From CAZFQG01 sp964520785 (lineage in GTDB: Bacteria; Planctomycetota; Planctomycetia; Pirellulales; Thermoguttaceae): 64,000 nucleotides of DNA. The notes beneath the pieces were generated by a model. The model searched no databases, was not told the origin of the DNA, and worked only from the letters and a program-made list of their open reading frames with translations. Of the stretch, positions 16,401-28,200 are shown piece by piece. Position numbers and translations under genes: made by a program. Position 1 is the first letter of the stretch. The number at the start of each line of letters is the position of its first letter. Location of the stretch: assembly GCA_964520785.1 (NCBI GenBank), contig CAZFQG010000002.1:31716-95715 (forward strand), read 5' to 3'.

Positions 16401-17786
16401 GGCGGCGAGAACGACCCCGTCGAAGCGGTCGTTTACGGTGGAGGTGCCTCCGGCGGTACCGACATGTTCCTTGCCGTCGAAATAACCGTCCGGTTGCTGC
16501 TCGATGATGTGGTACTCCCCGGCGAGAAGTCCGCTGACGGACCAGTAGCCGTTGGCGTCGGTGGTCACGGTTCCACCCGTATACGAGGCGGGGAGCAACA
16601 GGGGTATCGTGGCATTGGCGCCGGCGGTTCGCGCGACGGTGATCCGCACGTTGGGGATACCGGTTTCGCCGGCGTCGAAGACGCCGTTGTCGTTGGCGTC
16701 GTGGAAGACATGGCCGCTCAATCGCGTGGGCCGGGCTTCGGCGAAGTCGTTGCGGACGCTGTCCTCTCCGGCAACGAGCTTAATACCGGTGATCCCGTCG
16801 ACGGATTCGACCGTGCCCCGGGTGACTCCTTCGACCGTTCCCGCCTTGGCGCCGATACTTTGATATCCGGCGGGTTGCGTTTCGACGACCCGGTACGTTC
16901 CCGGGGCGAGGTTGCCGAAGAAGTACGTACCGGTCGAGGTGGTGAGCGTCGTTTGAATGAAGGTGGGGTCTTCAAGCTTGTAGAGCGTCAGGGTGACCCC
17001 GGGAATACCCGCCTCGCCGGAATCCCGGACGTTGTCGTAGTCGAGATCTTCGAAGACGGTGCCGGCGATGGAGTTGGGCAGGGGTTCCTGCTCGGTCGAG
17101 GCGAACGCGCCGGCGGTATAAACGGGAAGCGGCGTGGGACTGGGAGGAGAGTAGCTGTCCGGCGGCAGCGCCAGCCCGGACGCGGCCAGGAGGGGATCGT
17201 ACTCGTCGTAGAAAAGTCCTTCGGCGTATGCTGTATAGTAATGGTCGGAGGTGAACGTCGCGGAGAGGATGGAGTGCTGGAATTCCCATCCCTCGACGAT
17301 GGCATTGGCGCTCTCTCCCTGCCATTCGTCGAAATCGACCGAGAATAACAGTCTCTCCCCGGCGTCAAAACCACTGAAAGTGAAGGTGATCTCGGTGCCG
17401 CCATCGGCATACTCCACGTTGACCACGGTGAATCCGTCGCTTTGCAGTATCCGCAGGTCGCTCGACCCGTAAACGCCGAGGCCACCGGGTGCCGTATCCA
17501 GGAACGGATCGCCGTCGGACAAGCCGTCGCCGTTCTTGTCGGTTCGAATAGTCAGTTGAGACAGTTGGGTGTCCGGGGCCCCGCCGGAATAGGTGATCTC
17601 GATCTGATCGGCCTGTTGATCGAGTCCACCGCCGTCCTCGATGTAGACGGCGCCGATATGGATCGGAGAGATGTCCGCCGAAAGCATCTGTCGCGGTTCC
17701 ATCAGTTCGAAGCGGCAGGTTCTCCAATGGGATTTCGCGCGGGCCTTTCGACCGGATCGAACACGACCATTCAGAGGGTTTTCCAC
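13425..17786 (-). CDS. LEPR-XLL surface protein with seven SdrD/Cna-B repeats and five FG-GAP-type repeats
   Basis: 1453 aa. The basic N-terminus leads into the LEPR-XLL-like box FELMEPRQMLSADIS (about residues 27-41), a planctomycetal export-associated signal. After a cohesin-like region of about 200 residues come seven SdrD/Cna-B type repeats (about 240-1075). They start with segments such as LSGHVFHDANDNGVFDAGE and SIAGKVYVDENADGLYQPGE, contain GEY.FE.L.PG.Y.V.E.QP.GY and end in DFGE. The C-terminal 270 residues hold five repeats of the type ITGDFNGDGKTEIGVFRDG, whose DxDGxGxxD loops should bind calcium. It is probably an extended stalk with a propeller-like tip on the cell surface. There is no dockerin and no shared C-terminal tail. 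The start is GTG 17786, with AAGGAG at 17794-17799 and 7 nt spacing; the frame is open to TTG 17807. Confidence 0.88.
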   Translation of the reverse strand: MENPLNGRVRSGRKARAKSHWRTCRFELMEPRQMLSADISPIHIGAVYIEDGGGLDQQADQIEITYSGGAPDTQLSQLTIRTDKNGDGLSDGDPFLDTAPGGLGVYGSSDLRILQSDGFTVVNVEYADGGTEITFTFSGFDAGERLLFSVDFDEWQGESANAIVEGWEFQHSILSATFTSDHYYTAYAEGLFYDEYDPLLAASGLALPPDSYSPPSPTPLPVYTAGAFASTEQEPLPNSIAGTVFEDLDYDNVRDSGEAGIPGVTLTLYKLEDPTFIQTTLTTSTGTYFFGNLAPGTYRVVETQPAGYQSIGAKAGTVEGVTRGTVESVDGITGIKLVAGEDSVRNDFAEARPTRLSGHVFHDANDNGVFDAGETGIPNVRITVARTAGANATIPLLLPASYTGGTVTTDANGYWSVSGLLAGEYHIIEQQPDGYFDGKEHVGTAGGTSTVNDRFDGVVLAAGQHGENYDFGELLPASIAGKVYVDENADGLYQPGEELLSGVTIRLTDEFGNVTITQTDAAGEYLFEGLHPGVYQVTEEQPAAYYDGQDNLGSVGGQHIEPDTFVQIVLGSGIDAVDYDFGELRGANLSGYVYADDNDDGVFDSTETGIPDAVLRLFDADGSLIAQTRTDSTGYYHFTHLKPGTYTVRETQPAGYKDGKDSVGTAGGTLGDDVISDIPLAPGADAREYNFGELRPVALSGHVFVDLNDNGVRDAAEAGIPDTLIKLLDQFGNVIGQTTTNTNGYYEFADLEPGIYGLREIQPAGYKDGKDSLGSAGGILSNDLVVQIPLSPGTIGVDYDFGELLPASIQGRVHADTGMPNQRYDPGEPLLSGVTIHLLNASGQRIRSTTTDAMGEYSFEDLDPGTYGVEEIQPVDYLQGGAKAGSEGGAVSGDFITQIVLGPGVDAVRYDFFEIVPARISGYVFQDGPAIRLGFRQEEIAPHLVRDGKFTKDDTPIAGVTLHLCNRSGLPILDQSGNPITTVTDKNGYYEFTGLKPGRYTVLQSHPEGYVDSLDTPGTLGGLAVNANMDLDALTNSSLAPGHLSPLAELLVDPQNDAILAIDLTAGANAEHYNFSEVRYERVPWNPPYERPDPEIRYQPRHVPLGSSPGPAPPSLPYIPRSDLGPIYGGGGVYAHTWQLSVINAGTPRKDAGWGNVAFVLAGDDFDPNYWTGRDINSARWRLYNGNSELVEMFRLGFEDAIPITGDFNGDGKTEIGVFRDGFWFIDLNGNGIWDEGDLWAKLGKEGDQPVTGDWDGDGKTDIGVFGPSRDGDFLAISEEPGLPDRENPNLGRYKNLPPNPHVATEDGRIMKRGAHGKFREDVVDHVFRFGKYQDRAIAGDWNGDGIATIGIFRDGYWFLDVDGNGTWGTNVDRFVEFGEKGDIPVVGDWNGDGIDNIGVYRDGRFILDSNGNLARDAQDKIFEMGGEGDIPVVGDWNGDGTDEVGLYQDKAA

Positions 17787-17828
17787 GATATTTCTCCTTG
17801 TTTCCAACTAATCGTTTGCCGGCAGCCG

Positions 17829-18911
17829 TTAGCGGACGGCCGTCTTGTCCGGTCTCCTCGAAATCACCGCATCGGAGGTAATCGCTTTTTGGAGCGACCA
17901 AACGCGAATCGTCGTATCGTAGCTCGCCGAGTAGAGAGTGCTCGATCCGGAATCCCAGACGAGTCGGGTGATCGTGCCGGTATGTCCTTCCAGCTCGAAT
18001 GGTTGTGTCAGGTTCTCGACATCCCACAGACGGATCGAGTTATCCGAACCGCCCACGGCGAGCCAAGAATTGCCGCAGAACGCCAAGGCACTTCCGGTAC
18101 CCGGCCGGTAGTCCAGGATTGGACCGGGTTTTCCGGTTTTCGCGTCCCAGAGCCGCACGAAATGCTCCTCGCCGCTCGATGCAAGCCACTTGCCATCCAG
18201 CGAGTACGCCATATCCCAGACGCGGACACCATGGCCCACGAGGTCATGTCTTCGTTCTCCGGAAGGCATTGACCAGACACGGATCCGGCCGCTTCGGCCG
18301 GCGGCCGCGAGCGAGCCTCCGTCCGGTGAGAAGACGACCGATCGGATGTCCGAGCCGGGGGCGTCGAGTTCGCGAAGTTTCCTCCCCGAGCGCGCGTCGA
18401 CGACGAGAAGTCTGTCGGCCCAACCGCCGAAAACCAACAAGGAACCGTCCGCGCTGAGAGCGGCGGAGTAGATCGGGTGGCCGTTCCGCAGAGGAGTGTT
18501 CGAAGGCTTGCCCGTATTTTCCGCGAGATAGTCGTCCCAGAAAAGTAGGTTGCCGTCGTCACCGGCGGAGACCAGGCGGCCTCCGGCTTCCGCGAACAAC
18601 ACGGTTCGAACCCAATCTTGATGGCCGAAGAGGGGGCGTACCATTTTCCCGTCGGAGAGGCTCCATATCCGGACGAGGTGATCGTCTCCCGCGGCGGCAA
18701 GGAGGCCTTTTTCGGGATGGACCGCCAGGGCGGAAAGGACGGGGACCTTGTTCCGCGGATAGGTATCCGGCAATTGGATCACTCGGGCAGCGGTCAGGTG
18801 GGTCGGGGCGCCCCCGCGTTCTTGTTGGGACGCATCGACGTTCTTGGGGATGGAGGAAGCCAGGTAGAGGATTCCGAGTCCGACTAATATGTAATAGACT
18901 TCTCGTTTCAC
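17829..18911 (-). CDS. Membrane-anchored or secreted seven-blade WD40 protein
   Basis: 360 aa from GTG 18911. The N-terminus (KREVYYILVGLGILYLASSI) is a signal peptide or anchor. Seven WD40 blades are recognisable by their strand-c ends: LVRIWSLSDGK, NLLFWDDYLAE, RLLVVDARSGR, RIRVWSMPSGE, FVRLWDAKTGK, SIRLWDVENLT and TIRVWSLQKA. This gives a complete seven-bladed propeller, probably a protein-interaction platform outside the cytoplasm. The start could be ATG 18923, but GGAGG (18917-18921) sits 5 nt before GTG 18911, which I prefer. The stop is 42 nt upstream of the SdrD/FG-GAP start, with no terminator between, so the two are probably one operon. The partner is unknown. Confidence 0.85.
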   Translation of the reverse strand: MKREVYYILVGLGILYLASSIPKNVDASQQERGGAPTHLTAARVIQLPDTYPRNKVPVLSALAVHPEKGLLAAAGDDHLVRIWSLSDGKMVRPLFGHQDWVRTVLFAEAGGRLVSAGDDGNLLFWDDYLAENTGKPSNTPLRNGHPIYSAALSADGSLLVFGGWADRLLVVDARSGRKLRELDAPGSDIRSVVFSPDGGSLAAAGRSGRIRVWSMPSGERRHDLVGHGVRVWDMAYSLDGKWLASSGEEHFVRLWDAKTGKPGPILDYRPGTGSALAFCGNSWLAVGGSDNSIRLWDVENLTQPFELEGHTGTITRLVWDSGSSTLYSASYDTTIRVWSLQKAITSDAVISRRPDKTAVR

Positions 18912-19139
18912 GATCCCCTCCATGGGAGTGGTTTGCGGAAGGATGAGTTGACTGGGTAGTTTGTGCAGGGATATCTCGCGATGCAATCCGTGCGCAACCA
19001 CATCCCCTTAATCGGACGAACGGTCGTAGCGACTACCGGTTTTTTGACGGGAATGGCGGCGTTTCGGAATAGTCGGAGCCAAAAGGGTGCGGACGGTACT
19101 GCCGTTTGGTGCCGCGGGGCGAAGTGACTTCAAGAAAAG

Positions 19140-19177
19140 GCCGCGGCTTCGACACGATGTTGCGCCGAAGCCGCGGC
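19140..19177 (-). terminator. Rho-independent terminator of giant gene 1
   Basis: Perfect 12-bp arms GCCGCGGCTTCG (19140-19151) and CGAAGCCGCGGC (19166-19177) with a 14-nt loop. On minus it is followed by CTTTTCTTG. It lies 28 nt past the stop. The rest of the 294-nt interval 18912-19205 shows no gene. Confidence 0.85.
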
Positions 19178-19205
19178 GAGGGGTTTCTCGGATGGATCCG
19201 CCGGA

Positions 19206-22200
19206 CTACCGGTAGTCTCCGAAGATGGCGTCGGCGGCCGATACCTTGGGGGTGTCAGTCGACCGGTTGCTTTGAGCCTTTGCTCGGAGCCGTTCAAACT
19301 CATAAGCCCAGGCGAGTTCCGCCAGGCCGCCGCCGGCGGGTGAGACGTCGTCGTCTCGTTCTTGCCCGAATACGGCATCCTGCGCGGCGGTAAGCAGGCG
19401 GCGCACGGAACCGGCTTGATCGCGCGTCTTCGGACCGTAAACGGGTGCCTCGGTGGCGTCTTCCGCGGGGGCGGACTCGTTGGCCGCCGACATGGGAGCG
19501 GCAAAGGCGGCCGCGGGCAGGGTCGCGCCCCAGTTTGCGCGGATCAGATCGAGATCGCCGGTATTCACGACACCGTCACCGTTCGCGTCGCCGCGCAAGG
19601 TGTTTCCCTTGGTTACCGACAGTCCCCAGTTCGAGCGGACGAGATCGAGGTCGCCGGTATTGACGACTCCATCCCCGTTGAGGTCGCCGGGGATCCTCGC
19701 GGCCGCGGCGCCCACGGTGAAGAGATGATCCTCCACCTCGCCGTCGGGTGCCGAACCGGTATACGAGAGACCGCCGGCGGAACTCAGCCGGAACCGGGCA
19801 ATGCTATCACCGATGTACGCGCTCGGCGGGACCATGACCGACAGGATATTGTCTCCGGCGGCGAGGTCGATCGAATCGAAGACTTTTTCGTCCACCCACT
19901 CGCCGGTCGACTGGTCGGTATACCCGGCCCAGCTTCCGTCACGGTTGAAGTCGAACCAGGCATCCAGCTTTCCGGGAGCCGAGGCGACGACGGTGATCGT
20001 CGCGGCTTGCCCCTGGCGTAGAGGATTGGTGAAGAATACTCCGTCCTCGTCGTCCCGGTAGAGGTAGTCATCGCCCAAGGCGTTCGCGTCGGGCCGCACT
20101 TCCGCCGGGTCCTCGGTGTCGACACTGTCGCCGAGATAGAGTACCTGGTCCACGACATGCCGAGCACCGTCGTCCTCCAAGAGCGTGGGGTAGACGAATT
20201 CCAAGGGATTGACCGGATCGAATCCGGCATCGCCGAAATCCAAACCGACGGTGTGGGCCGGGTTCGTGCCGGGGTCGTCGTTGAGAATCCAGATCGGCTT
20301 CTCCACCTCGAAACCCTCGCCCGTGACACGGAGCAGGAAATACTCGTCGTCCTCGATCCGGGTGTCGCCGTTGACATAGAGCGTTATCGACTGCTCCATG
20401 TACGGAATTCCCCGTTCCGCGACGATGATTTCATAGTTCGACTGACCGTCGCCAAGATGCCTCCACACCACCATGGAACCGGAGACGAGAGGCGTGGAGT
20501 TGAAGCCTTCATCGTTGGAGATGTTGGTGGCGCGCGTGTCCTTGGCCAGGTCGTAATGATGGACGTCCCATTGGCCGGATTCCAAGGTGCGCCATACGAC
20601 CTGCGACCCGGAAACAGCGGGCTGCTCGTCGTAGGCGGCGCCGTTATTCGAGAGGTTTTGTACTCCGGCTCCGAGGTACGCCGGATCGTTGAGCCGGTCG
20701 ATTTGAACGCGAAAGATCTCCCAGCCACCGCCGAAGCCCGAATTATAACCCTGCCAGACGATGTTACCGCCACCGATCTGGGGATTCTGGTTACTCGTGG
20801 GAACGGTCCCCGCGAAGTTTTGCAGAAGGTTTCGCGGGGGCATCTGATCGACCGGGTTCACGGCGATCTGGTAGAGGAAGATGTTTCCGTTATTCTGCCA
20901 GACGACGTTTCGGCCGTCAATCTGCGGGCGGATGTCGTCGGTAGAATTACTGGTAATCCTCTGGGCTTCGGTTCCATCCAGCTCGAAGCGGACCGCGTCG
21001 TAGAGGTAGATTTCCGTATCGCCGGCCTCCTGGCCCACCCAGACGACGCGCGAACCGGAAAGCCTCGGATCGGCGTCGTGGAAGCTATTGTCGGAGATGT
21101 TCTTGGCCTGGTAACCGGGACCGACGGCGATCCGCTCGGCGATGTCGAGCAGATATATCTCCCGGTCGGAACCGTCGTGGCCGAGCCAGGCCACATGGGT
21201 GGCCGAAACCTGTGGAAGCGTGTCGTCCGTCGCGTTATCCGAAAGGCGATATACCTGGGGAGGCAAACCGTCGTTGACGACGTCTCGCCAGAGCCACACT
21301 TCGTAATCGTCGGTCTGGCTTTCGCGGCTGGCCCACACCACGTGGACGACGGAACCGTCCGCGTAGATGTTCGAGAACCGGTCTTCGTGGTCGTTGTCCG
21401 TGAGTTTCTGGATCTTGGGGCGCCCGTCGGGCCAATACGCGGTATCGTCGCTGGAATTGTTCCACAAGTAGACTTCCCAGTCTCCATCGACTTTGCTTTC
21501 CCAAACGAGGTAGTCGCCGAAAATGTGGTAAACCACCTCGTTGCTCAGGCCTCCCGTGAGAGATTGCACGTCCCACGGTTCGATGACCGGATTGAGGGGA
21601 GAGGCGGGCCCGAAGACGATCGTTCCGCTCGCGCTTTGGTAATCGGAGTCGGCGACGGTCGCGGTTCCGTCCGCGGTCGTGTAGTCGAACACGATTTGCT
21701 CGTCAAAGGTGCCCACCCTGCGGACGGCGACGTCAATCGGCGTAAGACCTTCATGTCCTTCGGCCACCATGAACCGGACATCCGGGAAGGTGGCGACGGA
21801 ACTCGGGTTGTAAATCTCGATTCGGTAGTCTTCAACCTCGCCGTCGGCGGCGGGACCGGTCGGATCGAGATACTGCTCCGAGCTGAAGCGGAACCGCGCG
21901 AAGGTATTTCCGACACGCGCGTTGGTGGGAATGTCGATGAACACCTGATTCGTGCCGGCGTTCAATTCATAGCCGCGAAGGACCTGATCGCCGGGGTCGC
22001 TCCAGTTGCCGTTTTGTCCGAAATCGATCCAGGCGTTCAAATACCCGGCCGTCGAGGCGATGACCGTGATAGGCCGGTTCCGCCCGATCGCCAGTCTGCC
22101 GTCGGGTATGATAACGCCGTCCTCGTCGTCCAAATCGCTCAGGTCATCGCCGAGCGCGTCGTTACTGGACTGCGGCGCTAGTTCCACGTCGATCAGCGAA

Positions 22201-25200
22201 CCCAGAAAGACGTCGGAAAGCAGGTGACTTGCCGGATCACCCTGCTCGTACCAACTCGGCGCATCGCCGTAATCGCGATGACCGATGACGATGGCGTAGT
22301 CTTCAACCTCGCCGTCCGGCGCCATCCCGTGATAGGGCAAATCCTCGACCGAGCTGAACCGGAATCGGGCGAAAGTCTTGCCCGGCACCACGGTCTCGGG
22401 AATGTCGACGTAGATCAAGTTCTGCCCGGCCGTGAGGGGCCGTGCGATTATGAAATGCTCGCCGGGATCATCCCAATCGCCGTCCTGGTTGAAATCGATC
22501 CACGCGTTCAAGTAACCGAATTCGGAAGCATTGACGGTGATGAGTCGTTGTTCGCCGGCCGGAAGTCGCCACTGGTCGATGAGGACGCCGTCTTCGTCGT
22601 CCACTCCCGTATTGTCGTCCCCGTCGGCGTTGGGGGTCGGAATTCCGTCATTTTCGTAGTCGATCCTCGCCCCCAAGCGAAGATTCGATTCGAGATGGAA
22701 AGCGGCGGATTTTCCCTTGGTCGGATAGTCCGCCCACGCGCCCGTGGCGGGGAACTTGTAGATTTGGCCCTGGGGCGCATCACCGAAATCGGCCCGGCCG
22801 ATCGTGATCAAATAATCCTCTACTTCGCCGTCGGGGGCCCCACCCTGGTATGAGAGGGTCTCGACGGAGGAGAAGCGGAACCGGGCAAAGGTCTTCCCGA
22901 GCTGCGCGGTAGCCGGGATCGTGAACGTAACGTCGACCCATTCCGAACCATCCGCCGGCGGCTCCACCCATAATCCGGTGATGACCTGTTCCGCTCCGGT
23001 CCAACGACCGTCCTGGTTGAGGTCGATCCAGGCGTTCAAGTAGCCGCCGCCGCTCACCTTGACCGAAATGGTCCGTTCTCCACGAACGAGGACTTCGGGA
23101 AACCGGACGCCGTCCTCGTCGTCGAGATAGGTCATATCGTCGCCGGTCGCGGTGGCGTTCGGTTGTCCGTCCAATTCGTAATCGATGAACGAACCGAGAT
23201 ACAGATCGGAGGCGGCGTGCCAGGCACCGTTGTTGTTCAACAGCGTCGGGTACGAGACGGGGGCGTCGCCGAAATCGCGCGCGACGTCCATGATGAGGAC
23301 TCGGTAGTCCTCCACTTCTCCATCCGGAGCAAGTCCCCGGGGAGTGAGCCCCGCTTCCGAACTGAATCGGAACCGCCCGAAGGTCTCTTTCGGAGTCAAA
23401 CCGGCCGGGACGTCCACCGTCAGTTCGTGCGTACCGGCGTCGAGGGGCATGTCGGTGAATATCTGCTCGCCCGCGTCGTCCCAATCGCCGTCACCGTTGT
23501 AGTCGATCCAGGCATTGAGATAGCCGGTTCCGGACGCGATCACCGTGAACGTCGCCGTCTGTCCGGAAAGAACGTACCCGTCGAAGAGGATTCCGTCTTC
23601 GTCGTCGATCCCGTCGAGGTCGTCTCCGAGCGCCTGGGGATGGGGGAGACCGTCCACCTCGTCGTCGACGGCGTACCCGAGGAACAATCCCGTGCCGAGC
23701 AGATGCCGCGCGCCGTCTTCGGCAAGAAGCGTGGGGTAGCCGCGGTCGCTCGGAGCATCGCCGAAGTCGGTGAGCTGGCCGATCAAGATCGCGTAATCCT
23801 CTACTTCACCGCTGGACGCCTCTCCGGTGACGCCGAGTCCGCCGTCGGTGCTCATGCGGAACCGCGCGAAGACCCGTCCCATGACGGCGTCCTGGGGCAC
23901 GACGATCGTGAACACGACCGTATTGACGCGGAAGTCGTCCGTCGGGTCGGGGTCGGCGTTCTCGTCGTAGTAGAGCATCTCGTCAACGAATACCTGCTCG
24001 CCCGGATCGTTCCAGTCGCCGTTGCCGTTGAAGTCGATCCAGCCCGAGAGCCATCCGCCCTGGAACGCGGGGTCGTCCGGAACCGTGAAGGTGACCGCGA
24101 CCTCCGTTTGCGTACCGGGCCGAAGAGTGGCGGTCGGGAATACGATCCCGTCGTCGTACGTATCCGCCGTCGCGTCCGCGTTGTATCTCGCGTCCGGTTC
24201 ACTGGAGACGCCGTATCCGAGATGATAGTTCGGAACAATGATATGGCGAGCACCGTTTTGGGCGAGGGTCGTCGGGAAGCCGGCGTCGGGCGGCGCATCG
24301 CCGAAATCCATTCCGGCGATCTCGATGGAGAACCGCGTCTGGCCGTTGAGCCGGTTCGGCGCGATCGGATTATTCGCGAGGTCCCGGATTCCGTCGGCGC
24401 CGTTGTCCAGGTGGATCGTGTATTTGTGTCCGTCGGCCCAGATGCCGGCGACGGGGACGAGGCGTATGACCTTGGTGTTCGTGTTGTATTGGAAGAAGTA
24501 GTCCAGCCCGTCTTCCAAAAGAACTCCGTCGCGGTAGAGTTGGACCGCGCTGGAGACGACGCTGAAATTATTTACACCCACGCCGGCGTCCGCGAGCTGG
24601 ATCGAGAAATTCACCAACTGTTTGCTGATAACGTAAACGTCGCCCAGGCCCCGATTCCGGTCGGCGGCGCCGTTGTCCAGCGGATTCGTCAGACCGGCGG
24701 TCGGTCCGGCGAAGTCCGTCCGGTCGATGGCACCGCGGTCCTTGAAGACGTTTTGGCCCAAACCCGGAGGGGGCGCAACGCTCGGATCGTCCGTACGCAA
24801 CTGACCGTAGAGATCGTAATCGGGCGCCAGGATGGGCGATCGCGCGATACCGAGGGGATCGCGGACCGAACTCATCTCCAGCCGGTCTTGCACGACGTTG
24901 ACCGCGCTGTCGATCGCGACCGAACCGCGGTCCAGATAGAAGTTCCCGCGTTCGGCGTCGACGAAGAGGGCGTCGTTCGCCCCCAGAACGTCGTCCAGGT
25001 TCTTCAGCACGCCGCCCGCGATCGGTGTTACCACGTTGTGGTAAATGGTGTTGTCGTAGACCGTCGTCGCCCGGGAAGAAGCATCGATTTCGATACCGGT
25101 ACCGACGGAGGAAATGATGTTGTTGAGGATCGTCGGGCCGGCGTAGTCCTCGACGCGAATTCCGTAGGAATCGGACCGCAAGGTTCCGCCGTAGATGGTA

Positions 25201-28200
25201 TTGTTGACGATCCGGCCGAAAGGCACGGCGTTGGCGCCCTGCGTGAATATCTGTCCGTCGTAGGGCGGGAACGGAAAACCGCCGAAAAGGATGCCGCCGT
25301 CGCCGCTACTGACGACGAGATTGTTGCGAATCGTCGCGGCGGGAACGAGACTACCCTGATTGACGACCTGGAGCCACGCCGCCGGACCGGGATGGGCGTA
25401 GGCGTCCGGAAAGCTCATATCGAAGACGATTCCGTTTTGGAGCGAATTCGTGATATGGTTGGAATCGATGATCGTTTGACCCTGGGGACGTTCACGGTTC
25501 TCGTCTCCTTGCCAAAGACCGCCGTGGTCGTAATAGTTCTCCGTCCCGTAAACGGTCGGACGCAAGGCGCCGAGCGATCCGGCGGTGAGGAAGATCGCCG
25601 AGTCGAACTCGTATTCCTCGAGCTCGGGAATCGGAAGGGGCAGATTCATCATCGTGTCGGAGATGACGATCTTGATATGGTGCTCGCCGGCGGCGAGGTC
25701 CTCGACGACGGCGTTGAAGGGAATGGTGAAGCCGTCGTAACCGAAAAGCTCGAAATAGGGCCCCTCCAGTTCCGGATCGTTGTCGATGAAGTACTTCTCG
25801 TTCAACTCCGGGTTGATCGTCGAGGCGTTGACGGGAATGCCCGTCTTCGGCAAGAGCGCGATATTGACTCCGTCGACGAAGACGGACATGACGTCGAACG
25901 CCAGATCGGCGAGAGTCAAGCCGTTCTCTTCCAGGATGGTCCGGACGTCTTCGGAGAACATCTCGTTGAATTCTTCCGAGGCGAAGAAGAACTGCAGGAA
26001 GAGATCTCCTCCCTGCCAGGCGAAGTCGAACTCCAGCGACGTGGCGTCAGTGGTGATCACGCCGAATTCGGCGTCGAGGTCGGCGTCTCCCAACCCGGAG
26101 GCATCCCCCACGGAGGCCCCGTCCATGTTCGGGCCGGCCGCCGCGGCGACGTCGCCGGTGGTCAGGAGGATGCCCGAGTTCCTCCCGTCGGTCCAGAAGC
26201 CGGCCGAGACGTCGGAGGAGACGAGCGTCGCGTCGCCGATCGGCATGATGCCGGTTCCAAGCAGGGCGTCGCGGAGCTTGTTGGCATCCGTCGAAGGGGT
26301 GGTCGTCACGACGTCGGACGGGATGGCGGCGCCGAGAGTCCCGTTTTGGGTGCCGCCGAAGTAAAGCACGTCCATGCCGGTGGTGTGGGCCGCGCCGAAG
26401 AGGTCGATCTGGTTGGAGGTTTCGACCATGTTGTGCGAGGCGATGACATCCAGCTCGGCAACGGAGTTGATCGTATGCGCGATTAATGAAGCGAGTTCCC
26501 CCAGGAGTTCCTCGCCGGTGAACACGATGGGGACCGCTCCTTCTTGGGGTTCGTTCCCCAGGGCGGCGTCGAGGAACTGGAACGTGACAACGTTTACGCC
26601 GTCGCTGACGGTGAAGGTGTGTCCTTCCGAAATCTCCTTGGCCGCCGGCGCCCAAAGCGTGAGGCTGTCGCTCATCCGGTCGTTCGTATCGTAGGCACTG
26701 AAGAGAACCAGGTCTCCCATATACAACATGCCGTACTGCGTACCGGTGCGGATTTCCAGCTCGTACCGCCCGGTCGTGATGGCCGAGCCGGTGGTTTGCG
26801 GTGAAAACGTGTCTTCCGGCTCCGCGTCGGTGATCATTTCGCCGCGTTCCGTGAAACCGATGATGATGTCGTCGATGTAGAATCCCTCGAACCGGTTGTT
26901 CTGCCCGCGGCCGTTGTTCGCGAACCGGTCGAGAGGGATGTCGTTGGCGAGATGCTCGCCGTCCCCCATGAGGAAGTTCGAGAATGGGAGGGCCAGCGGG
27001 GGTTCTCCGGTGAAGGGGTCCGGCGGGATGACTTGATGACCGATGACGTGGAGGAATTCCCCGTCGACCTTGATCGAGGTGAAGAAGTCCGGGAGGTCCT
27101 CCTCGCTGAACGTGGCGTCGATGACGGTCGCCAGGGCGTGGGCGACCTCCGCGGCCGTCATTCCGGCGTGGATCGGAACCGCGACGGCGGGCTCGCCGTT
27201 CATCGATTCGCCGGTCACCGTACCGGGGGCGTCTCCTTCCACCAGCAGGGCCTCGGCGTCGGTCGCGACGTTCATCGCCCCCTGGAGGTACACTCTGTTG
27301 TCCTTGACGTGCGCGATGACTTCGCCCACAAGCGGAGGATCGGCCTCGGGATCGTTCGGGAAGGCCGCCGAAACCGCGTCGAACAGGGCGTCGGCCACCT
27401 CGGCCGTGGACATCGCGGCATGGATGAGCACCGGAGTGTTCCCGGGCATCTCCTGGCCGGCTTGTTCGACGAATTCGAGCGTCGCCGAAGCGGTCTCGCC
27501 GTCGATGGTTATGGTCTCGCCGAGGGCGATCGCGGCCCCCGCCACGTTGGGCAGCACGAGGCTGAATCCCATGTCGAACTCGAACATCTGTTCGTCGATG
27601 GTCAGCGAATCGCCGTCGATCAGTTGGTTTCCGGGAATCGCCGTCAAATAGGCGCCGGTGGTGTTGGACGCGAAGGAGCCGGGAGCGTCGCCGACGTTCA
27701 GCTTTCCGGCGGTACTGAAGACGAACCTCAGCCGCAGGTTATCCAGCCCGGCGTAAGGCAGCAGGTTGACGACCGCCTGCCGCCATCCTCCACCGACGTC
27801 GTCGTTGAGTTCCACGCGGCGTGCGTCCTCTTCATCGAGGACGGTCGGGTCGAAGGCGTATTCCAGCGGCGACTCTCCATAAAGGTTCGTATTCGAGGCG
27901 AGGAGGTCCCAGGCGGCGCCGTCGGCTGAAATGTAGACCTGCGCGCCGTCCCAGACGTCGCCCCCTTCGGTATCGAGGAAGTAGTTGAAGAAGAGCTTCG
28001 GCCTGTCGGCGCGAGAATAGCCGGCAAGGCTGAAGGTATTCGTCGTGAGCGCACCGTATGCGCCGCCGGGGGTGTCGTACGTATTGAGCAACTCCTCGCT
28101 CGTGTACCCGGAGGAGGCGAAGATCGCCTGGTTCAGGGGGGTATCGAATTCACGATACATCGCCGCGCCCGGTTGGGCGTAGATCGAGCCGTCGCCGTCG

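Noticed and set aside
13440..17348. Plus-strand frame of about 1300 codons opposite the SdrD/FG-GAP gene
   Set aside because: Shadow of the minus-strand repeats; no domain or translation start signal.
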